From Oopsacas minuta (lineage: Eukaryota > Porifera > Hexactinellida > Lyssacinosida > Leucopsacidae), in the NCBI GenBank assembly GCA_024704765.1, contig JAKMXF010000096.1, positions 1-25,615 of the forward strand: a DNA stretch of 25,615 bases. The letters run 5' to 3'. Below the pieces are notes generated by a model that worked only from the letters and a program-made list of their open reading frames with translations, ran no database searches and was not told where the DNA came from. This document shows positions 10,341-20,779 of this stretch, piece after piece; the first letter of the stretch is position 1; each line of letters starts with the position of its first letter. Made by a program: the position numbers and the translations under genes.

Positions 10341-11682
10341 CAGGGTGTCCAATAATTACTGGCCTATCCATTGTTAACATTTGTGGAACTAATTAGATAC
10401 AGTAATATTAGTATAGGTATACAAAATTCAATTAATGTTCTTATCTACCCATATACTATCTTTTGCGGCTATGAAGAAATTTTTCTGTCAACATTTTTGT
10501 GTATATGTAGCAACTTTGAGATTTTACTCTTATTTCTGTAATTTGAGGTCGTGTTGATAGATTCCGACAACCGATATAGAGCAATTGGATTGTTAGAAGC
10601 GGGTACAAACCAGAAAGAAGTAGCAAGTATGTTTGGAAAGGAAGTTCGAACGACCAGAGGTTGGTGGTTTCGATTCAAACTAAATTATAGTCTCACATAT
10701 CGAAAAGCTGCTGGACGGCCTAAAAAAATGAACATGGCGGCCAACATGGTGATCGTGAAATCGTTGGGTAAAAGACATCACTCAACTAGAAATTGGAGAC
10801 TAAATTGAAGTTAAAGCGGTACCTGATTTTAAAGAGCACAGTACACAACTACTTACGGAATCAATTAGCTGTTAGAGCATTTAAAAGGCCGAAAAAACCC
10901 AAGCTGACACAAAATCAGATGATAAACAGACTCAAATTCCGTCAAAAAGCAAAAGATTGGACAGTCAATGATTGTAAGAAATTTATGTGGTCAGATGAAT
11001 CACTATTTGAATTATTCCATTCGAGTAACAGGTAAAATAATCGTATTTGGGCTCATAGTACTCAGGCTTTTCTCACTAGAGAGACAATAAAGAATCGACC
11101 CAAGATAATGGTCTGGTGCATGATGAGCTATCTAGAATTATCAGACTTGCACTTTATTCCACCAAAACAAACAGTCAATGCGTTTTACTATGTTTCAGAT
11201 ATTTGGAAGGTATATGCCTTAATACACTCAAGAGAAGAAGAATAAACGGGCCTGTTTATTCGAGAAAACTGGTATTAAAAAAAGTCGCAGCCACATTTCA
11301 TGCAAGAAAGTGCTCCTGCTCACAGGACCATAGTTGCACAAGAATGGTGCAAAAAGCAATTTTCAAGCTTTTGGACTATGGATGAGTGGCCTGGTAACTC
11401 AACAGATTTAACCCCAATAGAGAATATATGGGGTATATTGAAACAATTCATTTACGAAATGAAGCAACCAAATAACGCTGAACAACTGAAAAATCAACTC
11501 GAAATTGCATGGAAATATCTAACCTCAATGGCTAGAGAATACTGTGGCAGGCATGCCAGAAAGGATCAATACATGTTTACGGCTTAATGGAGATTATATA
11601 GGAAAGCAACTGTACATTTTGAAGTCTTATATTTCATAATATATTTTAGAATTGAATAGGCCAAGAATTTCTGAACACCCTG
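10341..11682 (+). mobile_element. Tc1-like element C (DD37E), 1342 bp, inactive
   Basis: Left end CAGGGTGTCCAATAATTACT at 10341 and right end, read on the other strand from 11682, CAGGGTGTTCAGAAATTCTT; 24 of 30 terminal positions match. TA duplications lie at 10339-10340 and 11683-11684. The interior is one decayed transposase. Outside the CAGGGTG start the ends differ from those of A and D. Confidence 0.93.
10551..11587 (+). pseudogene. Tc1-like DD37E transposase, several lesions
   Basis: The N-terminal frame (10551-10808) gives a helix-turn-helix segment, NRYRAIGLLEAGTNQKEVAS then TTRGWWFRFK, and the linker AAGRPKK. No ATG start is evident for this part. After a frameshift near 10790 the second frame runs to TAA 11587. 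It shows STVHNYLRNQLAVRAFKRPK, FMWSDESLF (first Asp), NRPKIMVWCMMS, ESAPAH and DLTPIENIW with the final Glu. In-frame stops lie at 11033, 11243 and 11276. The second catalytic position is Glu (QESAPAH) where this family has Asp, and 37 residues separate it from the final Glu. The gene is non-functional and older looking than that of element A. Confidence 0.9.
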
Positions 11683-11707
11683 TACTATTTCATGTTATGA
11701 TCAAAGG

Positions 11708-11832
11708 GAAATAATTCTGTCATGTGGGGCAGTAATTCTGTCATAGGGTAGTAGCTCTGCCATGGATATAGAGTATCCATGGTATCAGTATAAAAGGTAG
11801 TAAAACTGTCATGGTAGAAAATCTGTCATACA
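11708..11832. repeat. Short degenerate repeats of an ATTCTGTCAT motif
   Basis: TAATTCTGTCAT at 11712 and 11733 (period 21) and the variants TAGCTCTGCCAT at 11752, TAAAACTGTCAT at 11801 and AATCTGTCAT near 11820 form a loose cluster. Inside it CCATGGATA (11760-11768) and TATCCATGG (11774-11782) make a 9-bp hairpin with a 5-base loop. Confidence 0.7.
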
Positions 11833-11864
11833 AAGTTACACATCCAGAAGACCCTATCATGTGA

Positions 11865-13140
11865 CTAGCTTTTCCATTCAAAATCAATATTAGCAAAAAT
11901 TCAAGTTGATTCTGACATGTAACAACTGTTTACACTCAATTTCGCTTGTTAGTACATTTGAAAAAGTGATTCTAAGATCTAACATAATCTTCATTCAATG
12001 TCACTTGCTAGCAAATATTCAATGTGATTCTAACTAATAACAAGGTTTTCATACAGTTTCACCTGTTAGCACATTTTCAAAGAGATTCTACATGGCAACA
12101 ATATATTTTTCATTTTCACTCCTTAAGACTTAATCAAGGCGATTCTAAACTGTAACAATATTTTTCAGTAATTTTCACATGTTAGCACATATTTCAAGGT
12201 GATCCTAATATGTAACTTGTTTTTCACTCGATTTGATGTATCAGCACTTATTCAACTTACATCTTACATGCCACAAGTTTTTTCAATCATTTACACGTGT
12301 TAGGATTATACCAGATGATTCCAACATGTCAAAACACTTTTCATTTAATTAACTCGTTAGGACATATTCAATGAGATTCTAACCCGCAACAAGTTCTCCC
12401 CGATCATTTTCATATGTAATGACATATTTAAGGTCTTTCAACATGAAATATTTTTATTTATTTAATTTCACCTATTTGCACATATTCAACGTGATTCTAA
12501 ACTCTAACAAGTGTTCTCATTCAATATATAGTGTTAGGACATAATCAATCTGATTCTAACCTGAACAAGCTTTTTCATTCGTTTTCACCTGTTATAACAT
12601 ATTCAATGTGTTTCAAACATGTAACTTGATTTTCATTCAATTACACCTGTTTGCACATATTCAATGTGATTCTATACTCCAACAAGTGGAATCATTCATT
12701 TTACGTGGTGGAAAATAATCAAGGTGATTCCAGCATGAAACAACTTTGTTCATCCATCAGACGTGTTAGGACAAATTTAATGTGATTCTAACCTGCAACG
12801 ATTTTTCATTCATCTTTAAGTATTCAGACATACTCAAGGTGATTCAATCATGTAACCGCTTTTTTCATTCAATATTATGTGTAGGATCTATTCATTGTGC
12901 TTTACAATGTAACAAGTATTTTCTTTCAATTTCAACTGTCAGCACTTATTCAATGCGATGCAAACAGCAACCAGTTTTTCATTCAATTTCATGCTTTAGA
13001 ACATGTTCAAGGTGATTCTAACATGTAACAACTTTTTTCATTCTGTAGACGTGTTAGGACAGATTCAATGTGATTCTAACCTGCAACAATTTTTTTCATT
13101 AATTTTCACTGTTAGGACACATTCCACTGTGGCTTTAAAT
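11865..13140 (-). repeat. 58-bp minisatellite, 22 units, reverse orientation
   Basis: Using the TGATTCT-type marker as phase, units fall at 11908, 11967, 12025, 12083, 12140, 12200, 12258, 12316, 12373, 12433, 12492, 12551, 12609, 12667, 12725, 12783, 12840, 12898, 12956, 13013, 13071 and 13129. Spacing is 57-60 bp, mean 58.1. A unit runs roughly GTGATTCTAACATGTAACAA, a T-rich block with TTCATTCAATTTCA, then CCTGTTAGCACATATTCAA. Sequence varies strongly but the phase hardly drifts. There is no conserved-repeat/unique-spacer structure, so it is not a CRISPR array. It lies between Tc1 elements C and D. Confidence 0.95.
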
Positions 13141-13195
13141 TGCTATCCGTAGGCTTTGGCGTCTTGGGTATTTTTAAAGTGCATAGTATGTATTA

Positions 13196-14505
13196 CAGGG
13201 TGCGGCAAAAGTTCTATCCCAAACCTAATTTGAAATATCTCATAAACCCATTAACAGATCTAGCTAATTCTTTGCTGGAAAATTTATTACTTATGTTGAA
13301 TTTAAAATAAGATATTATTGTTCAGTATAGCCACCTTTCTTACTTACCACAGCTTGGAGTCTAGTCCTAAATTGGTATACGGCGCACCGGAAGTGATCCT
13401 GAGGTATTTTCAGCCATTCTCGCTGCAAGCAAGCCTTGAGAGAGCTAATATTTGCGTGAGAACTTGCGCATACCTTCTGCTCCAAGATGGACCAAACAGA
13501 ATAGTCAATAGGATTCAAGTCCGGACTGGAGGGTGGCCATTGCTCTTTAGAAATGAAGTCTATTTTTTTATCTCGAAACCACTGTTGGGTAGCGTTAGCT
13601 GTATGAGCTGGAGCTCCATGCTGCTGGAAGGTCCAACTCGTATTTCCAAAGTTCTTACAACCGAAACCCTTCACTTCAGAATCTAAAATGAGTTCACGAT
13701 AGGTTTTCGAATTGATTTTCACACCAGACAGAACAAAAATAAGATTAGTCCGGGAGTTTGCGGAGATTCCCCCCATACCATGACCGAAGCTGGCTTTTGC
13801 CTTCTCGGTATGAATCGAAGTTGTTCTGGGATGTCTTGGACGCTGCTTGAGATGATACGATCATTCTGAGGGTTGGAAACCTCTTGAATCGTGAACAATT
13901 TCTCATCGGAGAACAATATTTTGTTCACGACTGATTGGCCGGCACGCGATAACAGACATCGACTTCTTTGCAGCCGCATTTCTCTAATTGCCTTTGTAAG
14001 CATGTGAACTTTCCTGCACTTGAGAGACTTTAACCCTAGGTCATCGTGCACTACGCGTCCAATAGATCTACAGCTTATTCCAAAGTCACGAGACATTTTC
14101 CGCATGGAACGCCGGGGATGTCGGACGATTCTTTTTCTTTATCTTCGCCTTTAGTTCTTGTGTCCTTACATTACGCGGACGGCCACTCCGAGTTCTGTCT
14201 TTCAAGCTTCCAGTCTCCTTGGATCTCTGGATAGTACGATATACCAACTTTCTACCCACGTTCTTGCTCTGAAGAATTTTTAAAATCTCGCCTGGGGACT
14301 TCTCTGCACGAAATAATTCTAAAATTTGTGACCTTTTGGCTTTCATGGCTCTAATTAGAAATATTTGTTAGTAATAGAGAGAATGCTTTAGTACTTCAGT
14401 AAACATATATCAATATAGATTATGGGCCTATAAGGTTTCAATTATTCCACTATAGCTATGTATAATTGATTGTCAAACAATGGACAGAACATTTGCCGCA
14501 CCCTG
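13196..14505 (-). mobile_element. Tc1/mariner element D (DD37D), 1310 bp, inactive
   Basis: Ends CAGGGTGCGGCAAAAGTTCT at 13196 and, from 14505 on the other strand, CAGGGTGCGGCAAATGTTCT; 22 of the terminal 24 positions agree. TA duplications flank it at 13194-13195 and 14506-14507. The transposase is on the minus strand. Length and protein resemble element A, although the terminal repeats differ after CAGGGTG and then converge again at AAGTTCTrTCC. Confidence 0.94.
13315..14346 (-). pseudogene. Tc1/mariner DD37D transposase, two frameshifts and Asp-to-His
   Basis: Read from ATG 14346 on the minus strand: helix-turn-helix region, linker SGRPRN, frameshift near 14105, MRKMSRDFGISCRSIGRVVH, ILFSDEKLF (first Asp), ASVMVWG. 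A second frameshift falls in the six-C run (plus strand) at 13769-13774, where one base seems lost. The frame then gives ISANSRTNLIFVLSGVKINS, TFQQHGAPAHTA, SSPDLNPIDYSVW and SKKGGYTEQ. The catalytic second Asp is His (codon 13618-13620; CAT for GAT), so the enzyme would be dead even without the frameshifts. The spacing to the third Asp is 37 residues, as in element A. Total coding span is about 1032 bp, the usual size. Confidence 0.93.
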
Positions 14506-14507
14506 TA

Positions 14508-16094
14508 TGTATACAACTTGTTGATTAACAATAAAATAAATTTGGTATGGCTTCTATTTTTTGAGTTATGATGTAATCATATTTTGTGAAACTTATAAAC
14601 CAGCGTAAATCTAGTCAGGTTAGAGTTAGGGGTATACAGTCTATTATTTACTTATAGTTTAATCACTATTTATAGTATATTGACCGGATTTAGCATATAA
14701 TATAGCTTTGATTTTTCTTGTTGTGACAACGTAAGCAATATTATATAATTCAAATTCAGGAAATATGTGTAATTTGGGTTATTTAGATTTAGTTTCCACA
14801 GTAAAATCATGTATCAAAGGATATTGTGTTTAGATTATCAAACTAACCTTCTTTTTGAAATATTATTAGGGCAATAGCAATTCTATCATATAAATGAAAT
14901 ATTCAAATTTTGAATTTTATCGGGTAACTCAGACGTCTTGCGTGTCCTTAATAACCAACGGTAGTTATGGGTTAAATTAAATTAATCATTGTAGTCTAAT
15001 TGCAATGCTAGTGTTTCATCCTATCAAGGGCTCCTCAGTTGCCTCGCCTTTTCGCAATACACATCAGATGTATCAGTGTTACTTTAAGTTTACACCACTG
15101 GGGATATGCCGTTGCGGGTCGCGTTCTCATTATCTGGGTTCGCCATGATTGGGATTGAGTTGCCTGAATAGCCGCGGACAGAGGTATCCACAAAGTTCGA
15201 TGTACCTGCCTTTGAACGCTTTCGAAAACTATTTGTGTGGAAGTTGAAGAATGAAGACAAGACGTTAAGAAAATATTTACTAATTAAATAATGTCTTGAT
15301 CGTTAGTCTGGTGAAGCAATTTGTGCTTTTCAGCCTGCAGGTGTGTCTGATTCCTCTACATTCCTTACACTTGAGAACATTGCGAAAATCTATCCGAACA
15401 GGACAGATAGATAATTACGCTTACTGAAAGCATCAGGTTCAGAAATTCAATTCGCTGAATCTTCTACGAATTGAGCAGAAGTCGCCATCTAAAAGATCAC
15501 ATATCTGGATGAAGGAATCGACTACAGTTCAGATTGATGTTGAGAGGGGAAAAATCAAGTACTTCCTGGTTGTTCGTTTAGAATTCGAAATAGTTGGCAG
15601 AAATTTCGCACATCAGGTTATAAACTATGAATTGCTTAATTTCTGAAATTCATAAAAATTACCGGGTCGCTCTGCTGCAAATGCTTGGTATTCATTTGGG
15701 GGAGGATGCATTTAGTTCTAAAATACGGATAATATTATGACAAATAACTCCAAACTTGATACTCTATGGTCACGACTGGCCACAGTGAGTTTGAGGGGTA
15801 ATTAGACCAAGGTATAATGTGTCTGGAGACATTATCTGGCGTCAAAATTAACTGAACTATAGAAAAAATATTCCAAATGAAATGCTTCGTTCTTATCATA
15901 ATTGAGAAGATTTTATTCTGAACTAATAACAGGTTAGAACTTTGAGCCATCCACTAAGCATAACACTTGAGTATCAAGTAATATGAATATCTCAAGAAAA
16001 TTATGTTTCCAATGTTTCAGACCATGCTGAAGTTAATGGTAACACTTTCGAAAGCTTGTGGGATGATGAAAGATTGCTCTAAAGCCTATGGTGA
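14508..16094. other. Stretch without assignable gene
   Basis: Mostly stop-rich. A coding-like patch on the plus strand near 15180-15410 reads FDVPAFERFRKLFVWKLKNE and, after stops, SGEAICAFQPAGVSDSSTFL then TLENIAKIYPN. I recognise no family and count several stops, so it is at most an unidentified pseudogene. Confidence 0.4.
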
Positions 16095-16250
16095 AGCCAC
16101 TATGTATTCAAGGTTATTCAACACATGTATTTGTTTTTTCATTCAATTCACTTGTCATCTCTTATTCACGGCCATTACAACATATGATGGGTTTTTCATT
16201 TAATTCAAACTGTCAGCACATATTCACAGTTTTTCCAACACGGGGACATG
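16095..16250 (-). repeat. 58-bp minisatellite, about 3 units
   Basis: TTTTTTCATTCAATTCACTT, GTCATCTCTTATTCACGG, then TTTTTCATTTAATTCAAAC and TGTCAGCACATATTCACAG align with the unit of the 11865-13140 array in the same orientation. Phase markers near 16114, 16172 and 16230 are 58 bp apart. Confidence 0.75.
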
Positions 16251-16614
16251 GCATAGTTCTTATTGTGCATTACATTACGACTAGGATTTCATTGATTACT
16301 GTTGCGACATTGAGTAGTTTGTACCAATTGATTCCCTTGAGGACATCTTATGGTTCCTATTGTATTAAATTCCAATTAGACATTTAGTGTGTTGCAATTC
16401 CAACTGTTTCTACAGCTAGCTATGATATTACATCCCTGTACAGTATAATCGAATAGAATGCTAGTTTCCGAACTGATTGGGATCTACATAATGTAAAATG
16501 ATGGAGTAGTAAAGTAGCATAGCACGGTACAGAATAATACGAACTCAGTATGGCACGTAGCAACCCGTACAGTAACTACATAATCTGTATTGTCAAAGCT
16601 TAATTGGAACATAC
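16251..16614. other. Spacer, nothing recognised
   Basis: No gene or element end was seen between the minisatellite patch and the small inverted-repeat element. Confidence 0.5.
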
Positions 16615-16914
16615 TGTATTTATTCGAATAATATCCAGGGCGATTATTAATTTTAACTCCCTCTTAAGGGAGGCGATTATTAATTTCACTCATAAGGGGG
16701 GCGATTATTCGAGTGAAGTAATAAGATAGGTACTAGGTAGGTATTCATTTTATGCAAACTAAATGGAGTAATGCTATTAGTATCGTATTAACTCGAATAG
16801 TAGCCAATGCGAATATTCGAAGTAGGTGTTTACTAATTTCAAACCTCCCAAAAAGGGGTCGATTATTCGAGGGAGGCTATTATTTGAATAGGGGCTACTA
16901 TTCGAATAAATATG
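16615..16914. mobile_element. Non-autonomous inverted-repeat element, copy 1 (~300 bp)
   Basis: The left end TGTATTTATTCGAATAATAT and the right end, read inward on the other strand, CATATTTATTCGAATAGTAG form terminal inverted repeats. The interior repeats GGCGATTATT and GAGGGAGGC-type motifs near both ends. There is no coding capacity. A second copy of nearly equal length is at 23255-23553. Flanking octamers GAACATAC and GTATGTAT could be a decayed 8-bp target duplication. The superfamily is not determined. Confidence 0.8.
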
Positions 16915-17085
16915 GTATGTATATTTATCGCGGACTTACTGTTTCCTAAAAAGGTCTTTTTGCGAGAATATGGGTATCACTGTCTCCGAATTACATAACG
17001 GGATCAATACACCGTGATAGTAATAATGTAATTGGTAGAATCTGGTTGAAACAAATTCTCAGACTTTTTAATAATATACGAATGA

Positions 17086-17123
17086 AGGAATCTGATTGAC
17101 CAACGTTGAACAATCAGATTCCT
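17086..17123. repeat. 13-bp perfect inverted repeat
   Basis: AGGAATCTGATTG at 17086-17098 and CAATCAGATTCCT at 17111-17123 enclose a 12-base loop. Confidence 0.85.
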
Positions 17124-17288
17124 AAGAAAATGCATTGATTTATAGCACGAGGTGTGAAAAATTCATATATCTTGTCCAAACTGGTCCGATTCGAAAGAAA
17201 TTCCTATTTAGAAAGGTTTGAGTATTACTTAGTCGACGCACCAAATTTGTTCGAATCGGAAGGGACATCTCTGAGAAAGCGCGTGTGG

Positions 17289-17322
<34 letters not shown>

Positions 17323-17334
17323 GTATGTATATAC
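17289..17334. repeat. (AC)n/(AT)n compound microsatellite
   Basis: Thirteen AC units are followed by an AT and GTAT-rich run. Confidence 0.95.
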
Positions 17335-17863
17335 ACTTTGTTGTATTTATGTCACCGTCCAAATTGACTACTTAGCGCGCCAAATTGGGTAAGGTTATTC
17401 TTACATAATTTTATACTAATGATATTATGGGTTAACTAAAATGGAAATATATTTGTGTATTACTATTCAACATTCATATCAAAGTTACCTAAGTGCTACT
17501 GGGGTGTTAGGCATATAATACCACTTGTGCTACCACGCGACAGATACTACGCATTTCCGACTAGTTACTATAATATACTATTGTGTTTGCGTTTGTTTCA
17601 TCTGGGCCGAATCAATATACTTTTCTTTTTGTCAAATACTAAAGATATTTTCGAATCAGAGCTTTGGGAGCTCAATCAATTTATATTTGATGAGGAGAGA
17701 TGAGATTATAGAGAGCTACAGAGAGGATGGTTGCAACACCAACGATCCCAATTTGGGCAGGACCAAGTTGCGCTATTCGTGGAGGAGTTTGAGGAAGTAA
17801 AGGTCCTGTACATGAAAGGGGTTAACCAAAGACTACACTGTGCAAGTTACGCGTATGGCTTAG
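17335..17863. other. Stretch upstream of the integrase relic
   Basis: Nothing is certain here. From about 17700 a frame reads DYRELQRGWLQHQRSQFGQD and then VEEFEEVKVLYMKGVNQRLH, which may be the worn N-terminal part of the integrase relic that follows. Confidence 0.35.
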
Positions 17864-18507
17864 GAAGACCTGTGTGATATGTTAGTGGCCACACATCACG
17901 AGCTCAGTTAAGGGCCACGTGACAGGGTGTACGAGTATTTCATGAGTCACAACCATCACGTGCCTCGTGTAACAATTGACCTCTTCGTACGCCTCTGCGC
18001 CATTTGCCAAGCCACAAATGCAGGATATGTGTTTACGACGATCTTGATGACGGTTTCTACAATCTTACTATACCTTTGCTGATCGGAACACAAGGTAACC
18101 TTATTTTAACATTACCTGTCCAGTTTGTGTAGTAGATGATGGCAACTGCACTGTGAGTTGCAGCCATTGTAAACTGGATCCATTTCATGCTGACTGCCTG
18201 GGACGAGTAGAGGCGTATGGTAAGTCCGAACAGTACTCCTATGCATGTGATGAGTCTGCAGGAAAGTGCGTAATACTGAGCAGCCCCGTCAAGGAGGCTG
18301 GAGAGCACTCAGAAAGCAAGGAGCTGACATGATACAGTCTAGCAAGAAATGTAGCAAGACTATTGAAAAGGGAATCATGTGAGGATAACCATTTTATACC
18401 CCGACAGGGCTACTATTAGTCCCATTAGTCTCATTGGCACCGTTATGAATGTGTACTTGGATGGAGGGGCTTGCCAGAAGGGACTGCATATGGGACAAAT
18501 CAGCTAG
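17864..18507 (+). pseudogene. Ginger/KRBA2-like integrase relic, catalytic core missing
   Basis: Three blocks in the right order resemble the integrase of Ginger-type DNA transposons, from which KRBA2-like host proteins derive. Block 1 (17864-18081) is the H2C2 zinc-binding domain: THHELS, a TAA at 17909, GPRDRVYEYF, HHVPRVTIDLF, LCAIC. Block 2 (18117-18332, another frame) is a C-terminal zinc knuckle, CPVC then CSHC, FHADC and GRVEAYGKSEQYSYAC. Block 3 (18376-18507, third frame) has VRITILYPDRATISPISLIG and TVMNVYLDGG, matching the SH3-like tail with its PDxDR and IG-V motifs. The DDE catalytic core expected between blocks 1 and 2 is absent, so a deletion probably joined them. Family assignment is from motif memory and moderate. 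Confidence 0.55.
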
Positions 18508-18552
18508 TATTCACCTACACTGATTTAACACCTTGCGGCACTGACGAGCTTC

Positions 18553-18740
18553 CCCACCCTGACGATGCCCTGTGAGAGAGTCACCTTTGGGTTTGATGGT
18601 ATTAATACTATGTCTGGCTATATAAGTGTCGTACAAAGTCATCTGAGATCACTTTCAAGAAGTGCAATTTATATTCACTACAGGTCTCATAAATTTCAAC
18701 TTGCTGCTGTCAATGCTTGTGCAGAACATGTACAAATACT
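18553..18740 (+). pseudogene. Internal fragment of a hAT transposase
   Basis: The frame reads CERVTFGFDGINTMSGYISV, VQSHLRSLSRSAIYIHYRSH and KFQLAAVNACAEH. DG-x3-MSG is the second-Asp region of hAT transposases, and the following IH-Y-RSH corresponds to the conserved C-x2-H motif with Cys changed to Tyr. Neither the first Asp region nor the C-terminal dimerisation domain is nearby. The fragment abuts the integrase relic on the left and is cut on the right by the start of the Tc1 relic at about 18745. It belongs to a different hAT lineage from the element at 2688. Confidence 0.65.
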
Positions 18741-18744
18741 GAGA

Positions 18745-19750
18745 GTTTAGGACAACATAATTTTATCCTATTTGGAATTGAAGCTATAAGATTGGCCAAA
18801 ACATCCTCCGCCACCTGAAACCATCCCAGTTTGAGATTATTTTTTAAACTTTCTTCATTGGTTGCAATAGGCATTGAATCTAGTTGACTTTGAAGTATTT
18901 CCCATAGATTTTCTATAGGATTCAAGTCCGGCGAATTCGCAGGCCATACTTGCTTAGGCCAAAAACCTTTAGGGTTCTTCAAACACCACTCTTGAGTTCT
19001 TTCAGAGGTATGACCCGCACCTCATCTTGTTGGAAATACCTTGGATATGTTTTTCATAATCTTTCGTGTATAAATGGGTACATTATTTCTTTTTCTTTTA
19101 AGTGTAGGTACCAAAGCTTTCTTCAAATTTCCTCTGCATAATATTCTGTATTCACGGTCTTACCTCGTGCAATAAGGTTCAATTCTGATAAGGCAGAGCA
19201 GGACATCATACCCCACACAATTACATTTAGAGGGTACTTCACAGTCTCTACCGGAGGTATATTATTTCGTTTCCGAGCCAACACTCGGTTATTTTGCCGA
19301 TTCTGAGTATAATAAAGTTGAAATGGTGATCATCTGAAAATAGTATCGGTCTCCATTCTTCTACACTCCAGTTCTTCCTCTCTTTGCAGATTTTACACGG
19401 GATTTTCTGAGAATCGGTTCTTTGGCTGTTTTTGTAGTTTATAAGGAGTAGCATTCAAACCTTGCAAATAATTCAATAGAGTAACGTGAGAAACTGCTAC
19501 CTTGCCTCTCCTTCTCAATTTCTTGGTAAATTTCTTAGATGATTTGTGAGGTTTGGATAGCGATTAGCATCTATGATTTTCGCTGCTTTGCATAGGGAAT
19601 TTTTGAACAGGTCCAGGCTTGTTTCTCAACGATTTACCACCTCTAGAAATTGCTCGCCAACTCTGTATTGTTCGTAAATTCATCTTCAGAGCATGAGAAA
19701 CCTTCATTTGAGACATGCCTGCTACAATCATACCGATTGCACGATTGCGA
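18745..19750 (-). pseudogene. Tc1-like DD37E transposase relic, ends lost
   Basis: On the minus strand from about 19749: RNRAIGMIVAGMSQMKVSHA with LRTIQSWRAI (helix-turn-helix), then LRNKPGP as linker. After frameshifts, AVSHVTLLNYLQGLNATPYK, a damaged LFSDD (first Asp), YPLNVIVWGMMSCSALSELN, FQQDE with a frameshift inside the following PAH motif (reads PGHTSERTQEW), and PANSPDLNPIENLWEILQSQ. It ends IPNRIKLCC near 18750. Counting across the lesion gives 37 residues between the second Asp and the Glu, as in element C. No CAGGGTG ends or flanking TA pair were found, so both termini are gone. Confidence 0.85.
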
Positions 19751-20247
19751 CATCAATAGTCCATTCGGTAACCATGGAAACACTAAAGAATGCTATGAAT
19801 TTTTATTTTTCGGTGAAGAAGAAAATCAACTAGGATACTAACTATGAATTCATGAAGCATATGGCAAGGAATATTAAGTTAGAGTATCATGATAAATCGT
19901 ATACTGCACAAGTGAGACACAGTATCCCAAGTGTAAGTATCACACTTCCAATTGTCAAAAGCCCGATAAATTTTGTCTGGGATACTCAAATGACCCCTTC
20001 TATCTTTGTCAATCAAAACACAACGGATAAATCTTTGCAAAAAAACTTTGAGTATAATGACTTAGCATGAAAAATTTGTATACCTTTGATATATATATTC
20101 ATGTAGAATTGATTGTTTTCTGACTACAACAATCAATCAATATATTTGACAAATTTTAGAAATTGAATCGCGCAAATTTTGTTGACATCATGCTTTCTGA
20201 CAAACGCTAACTCATCATAGAAATGTCACGTAATCATTATAGGACAA
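19751..20247. other. Stretch with one unassigned 72-codon ORF
   Basis: The plus frame 19852-20070 reads MARNIKLEYHDKSYTAQVRH, then SIPSVSITLPIVK and VWDTQMTPSIFVN. Composition is plausible for protein but I recognise nothing, and a chance ORF is equally likely. ATTGATTGTT and AACAATCAAT (20108-20137) form a small hairpin. Confidence 0.35.
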
Positions 20248-20486
20248 ATATCGCTTATAAGAACATCGTCGTGAGTAAAGAAGAATGTTCTTCTAACCGA
20301 TATTTTTAGTAAGAATGGATAGAAATGGGTTACAGGCCATGGTTCTTATAGCCGATATCTCTTATACTTGGTGTTCTTATAACCGGTAGTTTTCTTGTAC
20401 AAACCTATAGGAATAAAATCGGTTACCGGGAGAAATGGTTCTTATAACCGATGTTTTCTTATAACCGATGTTCTTATAAGCGATAT
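20248..20486. mobile_element. Small inverted-repeat element with internal repeats (239 bp)
   Basis: Perfect 21-bp terminal inverted repeats lie at 20248-20268 and 20466-20486; the left one starts ATATCGCTTATAAGAACATC. Inside, variants of GTTCTTATAACCGATGTT occur repeatedly (near 20288, 20340, 20378, 20440, 20457 and 20470), so the terminal repeat is itself one more copy of the internal motif. There is no coding capacity. No clear target duplication was found. MITE-like, class undetermined. Confidence 0.7.
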
Positions 20487-20779
20487 CTACTAAATTTAAA
20501 TAACTTTGAGGCACATCCTGATCACATAATGACGCCTATAATCGAAAATTTTCGTGAGATTGTAGTGAAGAGAGCGGTATAATAGCCGATAAGTGGTTTG
20601 AAACTTACCCATGCAAAACAACGTTAGTCAGGTTCAGAGGCGTAGCCACACAATTTAGAGGGTGCGGCCCGCAATTTACTTTCCAGAACACAACATTCTA
20701 ATGCAAAGTATACGATTATCTACTCTTATGTAAAGTATCTAATCTTATATCTACCTAAATTAGAGTTGCCAGTTCTCAG

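Noticed and set aside
11865-13140. CRISPR-like array
   Set aside because: Variation is spread across the whole unit with no conserved-repeat/unique-spacer alternation, no cas genes are present, and the context is eukaryotic.
13318-13686. 122-codon plus-strand ORF
   Set aside because: It is antisense to the element D transposase, whose catalytic motifs are on the minus strand.
17525-17800. 91-codon ORF before the integrase relic
   Set aside because: The protein looks low-complexity and is not continuous with the zinc-binding block; only the last part near 17700 might belong to the relic.
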